DNA from: G963422565 sp963422565 | GTDB taxonomy: Bacteria > Pseudomonadota > Alphaproteobacteria > MPNO01 | DNA length: 64,000 nt | Assembly: GCA_963422565.1 (NCBI GenBank) | Contig: OY730228.1 | Location: 2,914,001 to 2,978,000, forward strand | Direction: 5' to 3' | Position numbers and translations under genes: made by a program | Notes under the pieces: model-generated | The model's input: only the letters and a program-made list of their open reading frames with translations | Database searches by the model: none | Told to the model about the DNA's origin: nothing | In this document: piece by piece, positions 43,553-51,687 of the stretch | How positions within the stretch are numbered: position 1 is the stretch's first letter | Layout: each line of letters starts with the position of its first letter

Positions 43553-44994
43553 GTCGAATCCTCTCTGGATGCCGCCGCCGCGCCGCCCGAAATATGGCGG
43601 TGAATCGCGTCCGCGGCATCGCGCCCGTCGCGGATGCCCCACACCACCAGCGATGCGCCCCGCACGATGTCGCCGGCGGCGAAGACGCCGTCGAGCCGGG
43701 TCATCATGCTGCGGTGATCGATGCGAATGGTCCCCCAGCGGCTTACCTCCAGCCCCGGCGCTTCGAACAGCAGCGGAATATCCTCGGGGTCGAAGCCCAA
43801 GGCCTTGATGACGAGGTCGGCGGCGATGTCGCATGTCTCGCCGTCCACGATCTCTGGCGTCTGGCGGCCCGAGGCGTCGGGGACCCCGAGATGCATGCGG
43901 CCGGCGCGCACCGCGACGACATCGCGGTCGCCGAGGAAGGCCAGCGGCGCGGCCAGCCAGACGAAACGGACGCCCTCTTCCTCGGCATAGCGCACCTCGC
44001 TGCGCGAACCCGGCATGTTCTCCCGGTTGCGGCGATAGAGACAGCTCACCGAACGCGCCCCTTGGCGCACGGCGGTGCGGACGCAATCCATGGCCGTATC
44101 GCCGCCGCCGATGACGACGACGTTCTTGCCGGCCGCGTTCAACCTGCCGTCGTCGAACGCCGGCACGGCGTCGCCGAGGCCCTTGCGGTTGGAGGCGATC
44201 AGATAGTCGAGGGCCGGCACGACGCCGCCCAGCCCGGACCCGGGGACCTTGATGTCGCGCGCCTTGTAGACGCCGGTGGCGATCAGCACCGCATCGTGCC
44301 GGTCCCGGATCTCGTCGAGCCCGGCATCCCGCCCGACCTCGAAATCGCGGTGGAAGACGATTCCCGCCTCTTCGAGATGCGCGACGCGCCGCTTCACGAT
44401 GCGCTTCTCGAGCTTGAAGTTGGGAATCCCGTAGGTCAGCAGCCCGCCCGCGCGGTCGTGGCGGTCATAGACGTCGACCCGGTATCCCAGACGCGACAGG
44501 CGCTCCGCGGCGGCGAGCCCGGCCGGCCCCGCGCCGACGATCCCGGCGGAGCCGCCGCGGCGCCGCGCCGCCCGCAGCGGCGCGACCCATCCCCGCTCCC
44601 AGGCCGTGTCGGTGATGTAGCGTTCGACCGCACCGATCGTCACCGTGCCATGCCCCGACTGCTCGATGACGCAATTGCCCTCGCACAGCCGATCCTGCGG
44701 ACAGATGCGCCCGCATATCTCCGGGAAGCTGTTGGTCGCCGATGCCACCTCATAGGCTTCCCGAAGACGACCCGCGGCGGTAAGCATGAGCCAGTCGGGA
44801 ATGTTGTTGTGCAGCGGGCAATGCACCTGGCAGAAAGGCACGCCACATTGCGAGCAGCGGCTCGCTTGGGCGGCGGCGGCGGCGGGCGTGTAGTCCCGGT
44901 AGATTTCCGCGAAATCGGCGCGACGGGTGTCGGCGGCCCGCTTCTCCGGAGTCTCCTGATCGAGATCGACGAATTTCAGCATCTCGCCGGCCAT
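43549..44994 (-). CDS. gltD: Glutamate synthase (NADPH), small subunit
   Basis: A 481-residue FAD and NADPH protein that supplies electrons to GltB. Two N-terminal cysteine clusters bind [4Fe-4S] centres: SRCSQCGVPFCQVHCPLHNN and ICGRICPQDRLCEGNCV. FAD site: GIVGAGPAGLAAAERLSRLG. NADPH site: NVVVIGGGDTAMDCVRTAV. The ATG at 44992-44994 begins MAGEMLKFVDLDQETPEKRA, the conserved start; an upstream ATG at 45057 would add a non-conserved stretch. First of the gltD-gltB operon; its promoter should be between 44995 and the uppP gene. Confidence 0.97.
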   Translation of the reverse strand: MAGEMLKFVDLDQETPEKRAADTRRADFAEIYRDYTPAAAAAQASRCSQCGVPFCQVHCPLHNNIPDWLMLTAAGRLREAYEVASATNSFPEICGRICPQDRLCEGNCVIEQSGHGTVTIGAVERYITDTAWERGWVAPLRAARRRGGSAGIVGAGPAGLAAAERLSRLGYRVDVYDRHDRAGGLLTYGIPNFKLEKRIVKRRVAHLEEAGIVFHRDFEVGRDAGLDEIRDRHDAVLIATGVYKARDIKVPGSGLGGVVPALDYLIASNRKGLGDAVPAFDDGRLNAAGKNVVVIGGGDTAMDCVRTAVRQGARSVSCLYRRNRENMPGSRSEVRYAEEEGVRFVWLAAPLAFLGDRDVVAVRAGRMHLGVPDASGRQTPEIVDGETCDIAADLVIKALGFDPEDIPLLFEAPGLEVSRWGTIRIDHRSMMTRLDGVFAAGDIVRGASLVVWGIRDGRDAADAIHRHISGGAAAASREDST

Positions 44995-45121
44995 CGTTGA
45001 CCCGATCCCCTTCCGCCCGGGAAACCGGCCGTCGGTTGCGGCGGCGGTGCCCAGCATCGTTCCCGACCGAGATGATAGGGCGGCGGTCGGCTAAAGGCAA
45101 ATCATATAGGACAGTAATACT

Positions 45122-45133
45122 GACTAATTAGTC
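45122..45133. promoter_or_regulatory. Perfect 12-base palindrome between gltD and uppP
   Basis: GACTAATTAGTC at 45122-45133 is a perfect palindrome in an AT-rich patch in the 287-base divergent region between gltD (start 44994) and uppP (start 45282). Its position, 130-150 bases from either start, fits an operator for a dimeric regulator. No regulator gene is nearby and I cannot assign it to a known consensus. Confidence 0.4.
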
Positions 45134-45281
45134 GGGCTGAACAGATTGGACGGTGCAACGGAATAAATTTGATGCAAGACGATTTCGCATATAGTCCCGG
45201 GATGGGACTGAGCCTGTCCTTGGCGGACGGCGACCATGGGTCGCCTCGCCGCGGCGGCCGCGGCCGGCGGGGGGAAGCCAG

Positions 45282-46082
45282 GTGACTCTGCTGCAGATCT
45301 TCGTGATCGCTTGCGTTCAGGGCGTCACCGAGTTCCTGCCGATCAGCTCGTCCGCGCATCTCCGGCTGATCGCCCTCGCCGGCATATGGCCGGATCAGGG
45401 CCTGGCCGTCGATATCGCGGTCCATGTGGGGACGCTTTGCGCGGTGATCGCCTATCTCTGGCGCGACTGCGCGGCGATGGCGGGGGGGCTTCTGCGCTGC
45501 CGCGCCGGGATGGCGGAGCCGGGCTTCCGGATGTTGGTGCTGCTCGCCGCGGCCACGGTGCCGGTCGTCGTCGCCGGCGGGCTGGCGACCCTGCTGGCCG
45601 GCGGCGCGTGGCGCAGTTCGCTCGCCTTGATCGCCTGGTCGACGCTCGGCTTCGCGATCGTTCTGCATCTCGCCGACCGGTTCGGCGCGGCGGACCGCCG
45701 GCTCGAGACCATGTCGGTCGCCGGCGGGCTGGCGATCGGGTTCGCGCAGGTGCTGGCCCTGATCCCCGGGGCGAGCCGCGCCGGGGTGGTGATGACCGCG
45801 GCGCGGGCGCTTGGTTACGAACGGCGGGAGGCGGCGCGCTTCTCGCTTCTCCTCTCGATCCCGACGATCGCCGCTGCCGGGGCGTTGGCCGCCGCCGAGC
45901 TGATCGCGACCGGCGATGCCGTCCTCCAGCGCGGCGCGCTGCTGGCCGCAGCCATCGCCTTCGTCACGGCCCTGGCGGCGATCTCGCTGATGATGAAATG
46001 GTTGTCGCGGGCGAGCTTCACCCCCTTCGTCGTCTACCGCGTGGTCCTGGGCGCCGGGTTGCTCGCGATCGTCTATCTGTGA
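45282..46082 (+). CDS. uppP: Undecaprenyl-diphosphatase (UppP/BacA)
   Basis: A 266-residue integral membrane protein with about eight hydrophobic segments. It dephosphorylates undecaprenyl pyrophosphate at the outer face of the inner membrane so that the lipid carrier can be reused; overexpression gives bacitracin resistance. The two active-site segments are present: IACVQGVTEFLPISSSAHLR and VLALIPGASRAGVVMTAARA. GTG at 45282 is the start (MTLLQIFVI). It ends 27 bases before the convergent NDUFA9-like gene. Confidence 0.96.
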   Translation: MTLLQIFVIACVQGVTEFLPISSSAHLRLIALAGIWPDQGLAVDIAVHVGTLCAVIAYLWRDCAAMAGGLLRCRAGMAEPGFRMLVLLAAATVPVVVAGGLATLLAGGAWRSSLALIAWSTLGFAIVLHLADRFGAADRRLETMSVAGGLAIGFAQVLALIPGASRAGVVMTAARALGYERREAARFSLLLSIPTIAAAGALAAAELIATGDAVLQRGALLAAAIAFVTALAAISLMMKWLSRASFTPFVVYRVVLGAGLLAIVYL

Positions 46083-46108
46083 CCGCCGCTCGCTCGGTGT
46101 CGGAAGCT

Positions 46109-47053
46109 TCAGCCCTGGAGTGCCCGCTTCTGCCGCCCGCCGCGCCGGTAGCGGCCGAGATAGGAGGGGGCGATCGCCTCGACGGCGACAGGCGCGACGC
46201 CGAGTTCGGAGAGGCCCGGCGCGGCGCCGGTGACGTTGTCGACGGCGAGCATCCGCACCTGGTCGCGGGTCAACAGCGGCGGGAAGGGGGACAGTTCGAG
46301 AAAGAACGCCTTGACGAGGGCGAGCGGCGCCGGGACCGGGACCAGCAGCCGGCGTCGTTCGGTCTGCTCGAGGATATAGGCCAGAATCTCGGCGAAGCTG
46401 TAGGTGGTGGGGCCGCCGAACTCGTAGAGCCGGCCCCGCGTCTCGTCCTTGTCCAGAATCCGCATGATCCCGGCCGCGACATCGGCGGCATGGACCGGCT
46501 GGAATCGGGTGCCGCCGCCGCCGATCAGCGGCAGGATCGGGCTCAGACGGGCGAGCCAGGCGAAGCGGTTGTAGAAGTCGTCCTCGACTCCGAAGACGAT
46601 GCTCGGGCGGACGATGGTCGCGCCGGGGAAAGCAGCCGAGACGGCGGCCTCCCCCGCGGCCTTGCTGCGGGCGTAGCGCGCGGGCGAGGCCGCGTCGGCG
46701 CCGAGCGCCGAGACATGGACGAAGCGGTCGACCCCGGACGCGGCGGCGGCCTCGGCGATTCGCCGCGCGCCTTCGACATGCACCGCCTGGAAGGTCTGGC
46801 GGCCGCGCTCGTAGAGGATTCCCGCCAGATTGACGACGATATCGGCGCCTTCGACCACGGCCTCGATCGATGCGGGGTCGACGAGCCTCATGCGGACCGG
46901 GGCCACCTGGCCGAGTTCGCCCATCGGCTTGAGAAACAGCGCCCGTTCCGGGTTGCGGACGCCGATGCGCACTCGGACGCCGGCTCGGCACAGCGCCCGC
47001 ACGACATAGCGGCCGAGAAAGCCCGACCCGCCGATGACCGCCGCGACACGCAT
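46109..47053 (-). CDS. NDUFA9-family NAD(P)-binding protein (complex I-associated)
   Basis: A 314-residue short-chain-dehydrogenase-like protein. Rossmann motif MRVAAVIGGSGFLGRYVV at the N-terminus (GGSGFLG), ADIVVNLAGILYERGRQTFQ, the tyrosine-lysine pair in SPARYARSKAAGEAAV, and VRPSIVFGVEDDFYNRFAW, typical of NDUFA9 relatives. In mitochondria this subunit stabilises the junction of complex I; in alphaproteobacteria it is an accessory subunit or assembly helper. The ATG at 47051-47053 fits the conserved start. It is convergent with uppP. Confidence 0.92.
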   Translation of the reverse strand: MRVAAVIGGSGFLGRYVVRALCRAGVRVRIGVRNPERALFLKPMGELGQVAPVRMRLVDPASIEAVVEGADIVVNLAGILYERGRQTFQAVHVEGARRIAEAAAASGVDRFVHVSALGADAASPARYARSKAAGEAAVSAAFPGATIVRPSIVFGVEDDFYNRFAWLARLSPILPLIGGGGTRFQPVHAADVAAGIMRILDKDETRGRLYEFGGPTTYSFAEILAYILEQTERRRLLVPVPAPLALVKAFFLELSPFPPLLTRDQVRMLAVDNVTGAAPGLSELGVAPVAVEAIAPSYLGRYRRGGRQKRALQG

Positions 47054-47179
47054 CGTTGAAGCCGCCGCTCCGTCTCTCCGCCCGCCGTTCGACCGCGCCG
47101 ATAGAGCGGCTCGACCTGCGCTCTTATCGGCGATCGCCCGACGCGGCGTCAACCTGTTCCCGATCGGCGCGGCCGCGGC

Positions 47180-47941
47180 TCAGAGCGCGACGGGCAGGTA
47201 TGGCGCTTCGCCCGGCCGCCCGGCGCAGAACCGCCAGACCGGCCGCATCCCGGCGCGGCGCGGCGCGGGGAGGGCGATCAGCGAGCTCGACAGGGTGGCG
47301 AAGGGCGTGTCGGTGACGATGGTCATCGCCTCGCCCGGCCCGGCGCCGGGCAGGCTCTCGCGCGACGCCAGCAGCGCCGTCCAGCCCTCCCAGTCGGCGC
47401 GCTCCGGATCGGGGGCGGGGGCGGCGGCGAATCTCGGCCTGTACAGCCGGATGCGGGGGGAGGCCCGCGCGTCGTCGATATCGACCGAGGTCGCCATGCG
47501 AAGCCCGGGCGGCAGCGGCCGCGCCCGGACTCTCCCGTCGCTCTGCGCCCCGGCCCCGCAGAGCCAATAGGCATCCCGACTGTCGGCGATCACGAGGTTG
47601 AACCCGCGATAGCTCCGCGCATCGAGCGCCGAGAGCGCGCGCGCCGCCTCGCGCGCATCGGCATGGTCGAGCGCCTCCAATACCAGCTCGCCCCGGCTCC
47701 GCAGCCGGGAGTCAGGGCCGAGCGTGTCGCGTCGGTTGAGGAGGCCGGCCGCTACCCCGTGATCGTTGATCCCGAGCCAGCTCCCCCCGGCGAGCGCGTC
47801 CATGCCGGCGACGGTCTCGGGCCGGTCGGACCAGTGCCGCCCCGGCGGGCGCCACGGCCGGTCGCCCATCTCGTCGCGGTTGGCCGCGATCAGAACCGGC
47901 CAGCCATGCCCCGGGCGGCGCAGGAGGATCAGCGTGCAGAT
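47180..47941 (-). CDS. NRDE-family protein (TANGO2-like), apparent ATC start
   Basis: About 253 residues with the NRDE signature PVLIAANRDEMGDRPWRPPG, then GSWLGINDHGVAAGLLNRR, SYRGFNLVIADSRDAYWLCG and the late TIVTDTPFATLSSSLIALPA. These proteins resemble N-terminal nucleophile hydrolases whose second residue, cysteine, becomes the N-terminus (MCTLIL in most members). Here the codon before TGC is ATC (47939-47941), with GGGAGA about 7 bases upstream. Either ATC is used as a rare start, the ATG has mutated, or translation begins at ATG 47986 and adds 15 residues, hiding the cysteine. TANGO2 proteins are linked to haem or lipid handling; the reaction is not known. Confidence 0.82.
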   Translation of the reverse strand: MCTLILLRRPGHGWPVLIAANRDEMGDRPWRPPGRHWSDRPETVAGMDALAGGSWLGINDHGVAAGLLNRRDTLGPDSRLRSRGELVLEALDHADAREAARALSALDARSYRGFNLVIADSRDAYWLCGAGAQSDGRVRARPLPPGLRMATSVDIDDARASPRIRLYRPRFAAAPAPDPERADWEGWTALLASRESLPGAGPGEAMTIVTDTPFATLSSSLIALPAPRRAGMRPVWRFCAGRPGEAPYLPVAL

Positions 47942-48014
47942 GGCGTTTCTCCCGCCGGATCGGCCGCGGCCCGGGGTGGACGGCATGCGCCTGTTGTCGC
48001 CCGCCCGCGGCGGA

Positions 48015-48622
48015 TCACCCGTCGGCTCCTTCCCCGGGGAAGACTCGCCGCCGGAACGCGGCGGGAGACGGTATCCGCACCGGGAAGGCGTCCGCGAGCG
48101 CCAGGATCTCGGCATCGCCGGTCACGAGCGCGTCGGCGCGGCCGACGATCGCCAACTCGAGAAACGGCCGGTCGAAAGGGTCGCGGCACTCGGGGACCGC
48201 CGGCCGGCTGCGGCCGGCGCGCCAGGCCCCGCGCAGCCACGACAATCTGCCGGCATGGAACAACAGCGCCGACGCGACGGCGTTGGTATCGAAGCCCGAG
48301 CCGCTCACGTTCTTGCCGATCTTGTCGACGATGATGCGGCTCCCTTCGAGCGCGAGCCTGCCTATGCCCAGACGCCGCCCATGCTGGTGGATCTTCGAGG
48401 CACCGGCCTGCTTTCCCATGCCGATCACCGGCATCTTGGCGGATGCCGCTCTCCACCCGCTCGGTGAAGCCGGTATGCGGCTTGACCCGGTTGACCACGA
48501 GCACGCTGTCCGCGTCATGGGAAAGCCTGTCCTGGTACACCGGGAAGCCGCTGCCGGTGGTCCCGATCCGTACCACCTCCATGCTTGCGTCGCTCGCCGA
48601 GGCGGGCCGCAGCGCAGCGACA
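48015..48622 (-). pseudogene. Chimeric remnant: LarA-like fragment joined to a PIN-domain fragment
   Basis: The upstream part reads SMEVVRIGTTGSGFPVYQD and LVVNRVKPHTGFTERVESG, then after a one-base shift near 48441 KMPVIGMGKQAGASKIHQ and VDKIGKNVSGSG. These are blocks of the lactate racemase-like (DUF2088) family, with the central part missing. At GFDTNAVASALLFHAGRL it passes into a PIN toxin of the PF13470 type (AFPVRIPSPAAFRRR end, RADALVTGDAEILALA acids) that lacks about 50 internal residues. The join is at a DPN/DTN match common to both families, so it may have arisen by recombination at a short shared sequence. No function is expected. Confidence 0.65.
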
Positions 48623-48638
48623 AGGCTGGCCGGCTCGA

Positions 48639-48666
48639 TTGACTGTTCTTCGGCTATGTGTATATT
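48639..48666 (+). promoter_or_regulatory. Candidate sigma-70 promoter for vapBC, with an overlapping dyad
   Basis: TTGACT (48639-48644) and TATATT (48661-48666) are separated by 16 bases, the best sigma-70 match noticed in the window. Downstream the sequence TATGTGTATATT (48655-48666) faces AATTCATACATA (48674-48685), an imperfect 9-of-12 inverted repeat overlapping the -10 element. That is where a VapB-VapC complex would be expected to bind and repress its own operon. Inferred from sequence only. Confidence 0.6.
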
Positions 48667-48703
48667 CTTTCCAATTCATACATATTCCGAAAAGAGTCCT
48701 CCA

Positions 48704-48898
48704 TTGCGCACGAACATCGTCATTGACGACGACCTCCTGGAAGGCGCCATGCGCGCTACGGGCGCGAAGACCAAGCGCGAGGCCGTCGAGCTGGGGCTGG
48801 CATCGCTGATTCGGTTGAAGGAGCAGGAAGACATTCGCGGTTTGCGCGGCAAGCTGCGGTGGACGGGCGATCTGGAGAAGATGAGACGGGACGGATGA
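48704..48898 (+). CDS. vapB: VapB-type antitoxin
   Basis: A 64-residue protein starting MRTNIVIDDDLLEGAMRATG, then AKTKREAVELGLASLIRLKE, the ribbon-helix-helix part of the DUF2191/VapB family, and a toxin-binding tail (GLRGKLRWTGDLEKMRRDG). The start is TTG at 48704, needed to keep the conserved RTNIVID segment; AAGAG lies upstream. Its stop overlaps the vapC start (ATGA), so the two are translationally coupled. Confidence 0.9.
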   Translation: MRTNIVIDDDLLEGAMRATGAKTKREAVELGLASLIRLKEQEDIRGLRGKLRWTGDLEKMRRDG

Positions 48899-49296
48899 TC
48901 CTGGTCGACTCCAGCGTCTGGATCGACTACTTCAACGGGATTCGCGCTCTGGAGACGGATCGTCTGCACGCCTTGCTGGGCAACGAGGCTGTCGCAACGG
49001 GCGACCTGATCCTGCTGGAAGTTCTTCAGGGCTTTCGAGCCGATGCGGATCTTGCGGTAGCGAGACGCGCCATGTCGAATCTGCCGTATTTCGATCTCCT
49101 CGGGCGCGAGCGGGCGCACCGAGCCGTCGGCCGGTATCGTGAGCTGCGCAAGGCCGGCGTCACGGTACGCAAGACCATCGATGTCGTCATCGGCTCCTTC
49201 TGCATCGATGAAGGGATTCCGTTGCTGTTCTCCGACCGGGACTTCCTGCCGATGGTCGATCGCCTGGGGCTGATTTCGGTTGTCCATACGCACTGA
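48895..49296 (+). CDS. vapC: VapC-type PIN-domain RNase toxin
   Basis: A 133-residue PIN protein with acidic residues in the expected places: MILVDSSVWIDYFNG (Asp5), LILLEVLQGFRAD (Glu about 43), KTIDVVIGSFCIDEGIPLLF and SDRDFLPMVDRLGL. Members cut specific tRNAs or rRNA and stop growth when VapB is lost. The frame is intact, in contrast to the other PIN genes of this window. It forms an operon with vapB. Confidence 0.93.
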   Translation: MILVDSSVWIDYFNGIRALETDRLHALLGNEAVATGDLILLEVLQGFRADADLAVARRAMSNLPYFDLLGRERAHRAVGRYRELRKAGVTVRKTIDVVIGSFCIDEGIPLLFSDRDFLPMVDRLGLISVVHTH

Positions 49297-49497
49297 GCGA
49301 TGCGCCTCGCCGCTCTCTCCGGTGCAGGGCTCGGCCGGGTGGGCAGGCGCGTCCCCGGCTCCCGCACCGTTCGAATCGGTTGACAGCGCCGCGCCGCAAC
49401 GCGCGGACATTCACTCCAATTCGCTTCCGAATTGCTTGCCGGGCAGGTGAGAGAAATGAAAGTTGCCAAAATTACGATAGGTTAGGTCAGTAGGAAA

Positions 49498-49542
49498 TCA
49501 TATACTTGCGTTTGTATCGAGAACCGGGCGCACCGGGGTCAT
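49498..49542 (-). pseudogene. Stub of a PIN toxin after the AbrB antitoxin
   Basis: Only 14 codons remain: MTPVRPVLDTNASI then stop. The start ATG overlaps the stop of the abrB-type gene (ATGA), as in a normal antitoxin-toxin pair, and VLDTN is the usual first PIN aspartate block. The DNA turns AT-rich directly behind (49440-49500), so the toxin was lost by deletion or insertion at that point. The 200 bases down to the vapC stop hold no other gene. Confidence 0.65.
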
Positions 49543-49763
49543 TCGCCCGACCGGGCCCAGGCGATCGCGTCGGATATGTCGGTCTCCGCGAGCCCGGGCG
49601 AGGCGAGCTTCGCGCGCACGCCATCGGCGCGGTTGACGCGAACCGGCGTCAGCACGATGCGCCCGTTCCCCGCGGTCGTGTCGAAATAGTCCGTGGCCTC
49701 GACGGCGGTGGTGACGGCCTTGGGCAGGATCAGCTGGTTCTTGGAGATGAGCTTGGCGAGCAT
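49539..49763 (-). CDS. AbrB/MazE-type antitoxin without its toxin
   Basis: A 74-residue protein with the swapped-hairpin N-terminus MLAKLISKNQLILPKAVTTA and FDTTAGNGRIVLTPVRVN, followed by a helical tail (ETDISDAIAWARSG). The ATG at 49761-49763 is 28 bases from a perfect palindrome that is a likely operator. The toxin gene downstream is a 14-codon stub, so this is an orphan antitoxin. Orphans of this type may neutralise related toxins elsewhere. Confidence 0.82.
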   Translation of the reverse strand: MLAKLISKNQLILPKAVTTAVEATDYFDTTAGNGRIVLTPVRVNRADGVRAKLASPGLAETDISDAIAWARSGE

Positions 49764-49791
49764 GATCGTCTGCACTGCGCTGGGCCCGAAG

Positions 49792-49811
49792 CAAGGAAAA
49801 ATATTTCCTTG
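49792..49811. promoter_or_regulatory. Candidate operator palindrome for the abrB-type gene
   Basis: CAAGGAAA at 49792-49799 and TTTCCTTG at 49804-49811 form a perfect inverted repeat around AATA, 28 bases before the antitoxin start. Spacing and AT-rich centre fit autoregulation by an AbrB-type dimer. No experimental support. Confidence 0.6.
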
Positions 49812-50054
49812 TCGTCCGACTCGCAAGGATTGCGCACCGGAGGTGTCGGGCGCCGTCCTTCGTTGCCGACACGCTCGCCCGGCGAACGCGGTCTTCCGCC
49901 GTGCGGCCGACTTCGACCCCGGCAGGAAACCCCGCCGCCGCTTCATATGTCCCGAACCGGGACGGGCCGTTGCGACCGGCAGGGCGAGGCTGTATCTGGC
50001 GTCATCGACGCGCGGCCGCCGGCTGTCCCGGCGCATCAGGGAGGAGAGGGGCAT

Positions 50055-50372
50055 ATGACGACCTTCACGGAACGCGAGCAGGGCTTCGAGGCCAAGTACA
50101 GGCACGACCAGGAGACCCGATTCAAGATCATCGCGCGGCGCAACAAGCTTCTCGGGCTCTGGGCGGCTGGAAAGCTGGGCCTCGCCGGGGCGGAGGCGGA
50201 GGCCTATGCGCGGAAGATCGTGATCTCCGACTTCGAGGAACCGGGCGAGGAGGATGTCTATCGCGCGGTTGCCGCCGACCTCGGGGACAAGGGGGTCTCG
50301 GAGGGAGATATCCGCCGCCGGATGGCGCAGCTGATCGACGAGGCGGGCCGCCAGATCGCCGACGAGGCCTGA
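50055..50372 (+). CDS. DUF1476 protein (zeta-type ATPase-inhibitor family)
   Basis: A 105-residue helical protein: MTTFTEREQGFEAKYRHDQE, then TRFKIIARRNKLLGLWAAG and YARKIVISDFEEPGEEDVYR. In Paracoccus a member of this family is the zeta subunit that blocks ATP hydrolysis by the F1 ATPase; other alphaproteobacterial homologues are weaker inhibitors. GGAGAGGGG lies before the ATG. It is convergent with purB, a usual arrangement. Confidence 0.94.
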   Translation: MTTFTEREQGFEAKYRHDQETRFKIIARRNKLLGLWAAGKLGLAGAEAEAYARKIVISDFEEPGEEDVYRAVAADLGDKGVSEGDIRRRMAQLIDEAGRQIADEA

Positions 50373-50385
50373 CGCAGGGATCGCG

Positions 50386-51687
50386 TCAGCCGCCCGGCGA
50401 GAACACCCGGGCGAACAGCAGATCGACGTTCTCGAGGTGGTAGTCGAGATCGAACAGACGATCGAGGGCTGCCGCGTCCAGCCGTTCCCCGACTTCGGGA
50501 TCGTCGGCCAGCGCGGCGCGGAAATCGGCGCCGTCCCGCCAGCTCCGCATCGCGTGGCGCTGGACGATCGCATAGGCCGCCTCGCGGGAGAGCCCGGTCT
50601 CGACGAGACCGAGCAGGACCCGCTGCGAATGGACCAGCCCGCCCGCCGCGTCCAGATTGGCGCGCATCCGTTCGGGATGGACGACGAGCGCCTCGACCAG
50701 CCGGGCCAGCCGGTCGAGGGCGAAGTCGAGGGCGATGGTGGCGTCGGGGCCGATGACGCGTTCGACCGACGAGTGCGAGATGTCGCGCTCATGCCAGAGC
50801 GCGATGTTCTCGAGCGCTGGCGCGACTTGCGCGCGTACCAGCCGCGCGAGCCCGGTCAGGTTCTCGCTCAGCACCGGGTTGCGCTTGTGCGGCATCGCCG
50901 AGGAGCCCTTCTGGCCGGCGGCGAAGAACTCCTCCGCCTCGCGGACCTCGCTGCGCTGGAGATGGCGGATCTCCACCGCGAGACGCTCGATCGACCCGGC
51001 GACGACCCCGAGCGTGGCGAAATACATCGCGTGCCGGTCGCGCGGGATCACCTGGGTGGAGATCGGCTCCACCGCCAGCCCCATCCGTCGGGCGACATGC
51101 GCCTCCACCCGTGGGTCGATATCGGCGAAGGTCCCGACGGCGCCCGAGACGGCGCAGGTCGCGATCTCGCGCCGCGCCGCGCGGAGCCGGTCGCGGCCGC
51201 GCGCGAACTCGGCGTAATGGCCGGCGAGCTTGAGGCCGAACGTCGTCGGCTCGGCATGGATGCCGTGGCTCCGCCCCACGCAGGGCGTGCGCCTGTGCTC
51301 GCGGGCGCGCCGTTCGAGCGCCGCCATCACCCGTTCGACATCCTCGATCAGCAGGTCGGCGGCGCGGGAGAGCTGCACCGCGAGACAGGTGTCCAGCACG
51401 TCCGAGGAGGTCATCCCCCGATGGACGAACCGCGCCTCGGGGCCGACATGCTCAGCGAGGTTGGTCAGGAACGCGATCACGTCGTGGCGGGTCTCCCGCT
51501 CGATCTCGGCGATGCGGCCGGCCTCGAAGCCGCCGCGCTCCCGGACCGCCCGCGCCGCCGCCTCGGGGATGACGCCGAGCGCCGCCTGCGCGTCGCAGGC
51601 ATGGGCCTCGATCTCGAGCCAGATGCGGAATTTTGCCTCCGGCTCCCAGAGGGCGGCCATCTCGGGCCGCGAATAGCGCGGGATCAT
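50386..51687 (-). CDS. purB: Adenylosuccinate lyase
   Basis: A 433-residue enzyme acting twice in purine synthesis: it removes fumarate from SAICAR and from adenylosuccinate. The signature loop is GSSAMPHKRNPVLSENLTGL; other blocks are VHRGMTSSDVLDTCLAVQL and VGRSHGIHAEPTTFGLKLAG, with catalytic histidine and serine in place. The ATG at 51685-51687 gives the conserved start MIPRYSRPEMAALWEPEAKF. It ends 13 bases after the DUF1476 stop. Confidence 0.97.
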   Translation of the reverse strand: MIPRYSRPEMAALWEPEAKFRIWLEIEAHACDAQAALGVIPEAAARAVRERGGFEAGRIAEIERETRHDVIAFLTNLAEHVGPEARFVHRGMTSSDVLDTCLAVQLSRAADLLIEDVERVMAALERRAREHRRTPCVGRSHGIHAEPTTFGLKLAGHYAEFARGRDRLRAARREIATCAVSGAVGTFADIDPRVEAHVARRMGLAVEPISTQVIPRDRHAMYFATLGVVAGSIERLAVEIRHLQRSEVREAEEFFAAGQKGSSAMPHKRNPVLSENLTGLARLVRAQVAPALENIALWHERDISHSSVERVIGPDATIALDFALDRLARLVEALVVHPERMRANLDAAGGLVHSQRVLLGLVETGLSREAAYAIVQRHAMRSWRDGADFRAALADDPEVGERLDAAALDRLFDLDYHLENVDLLFARVFSPGG

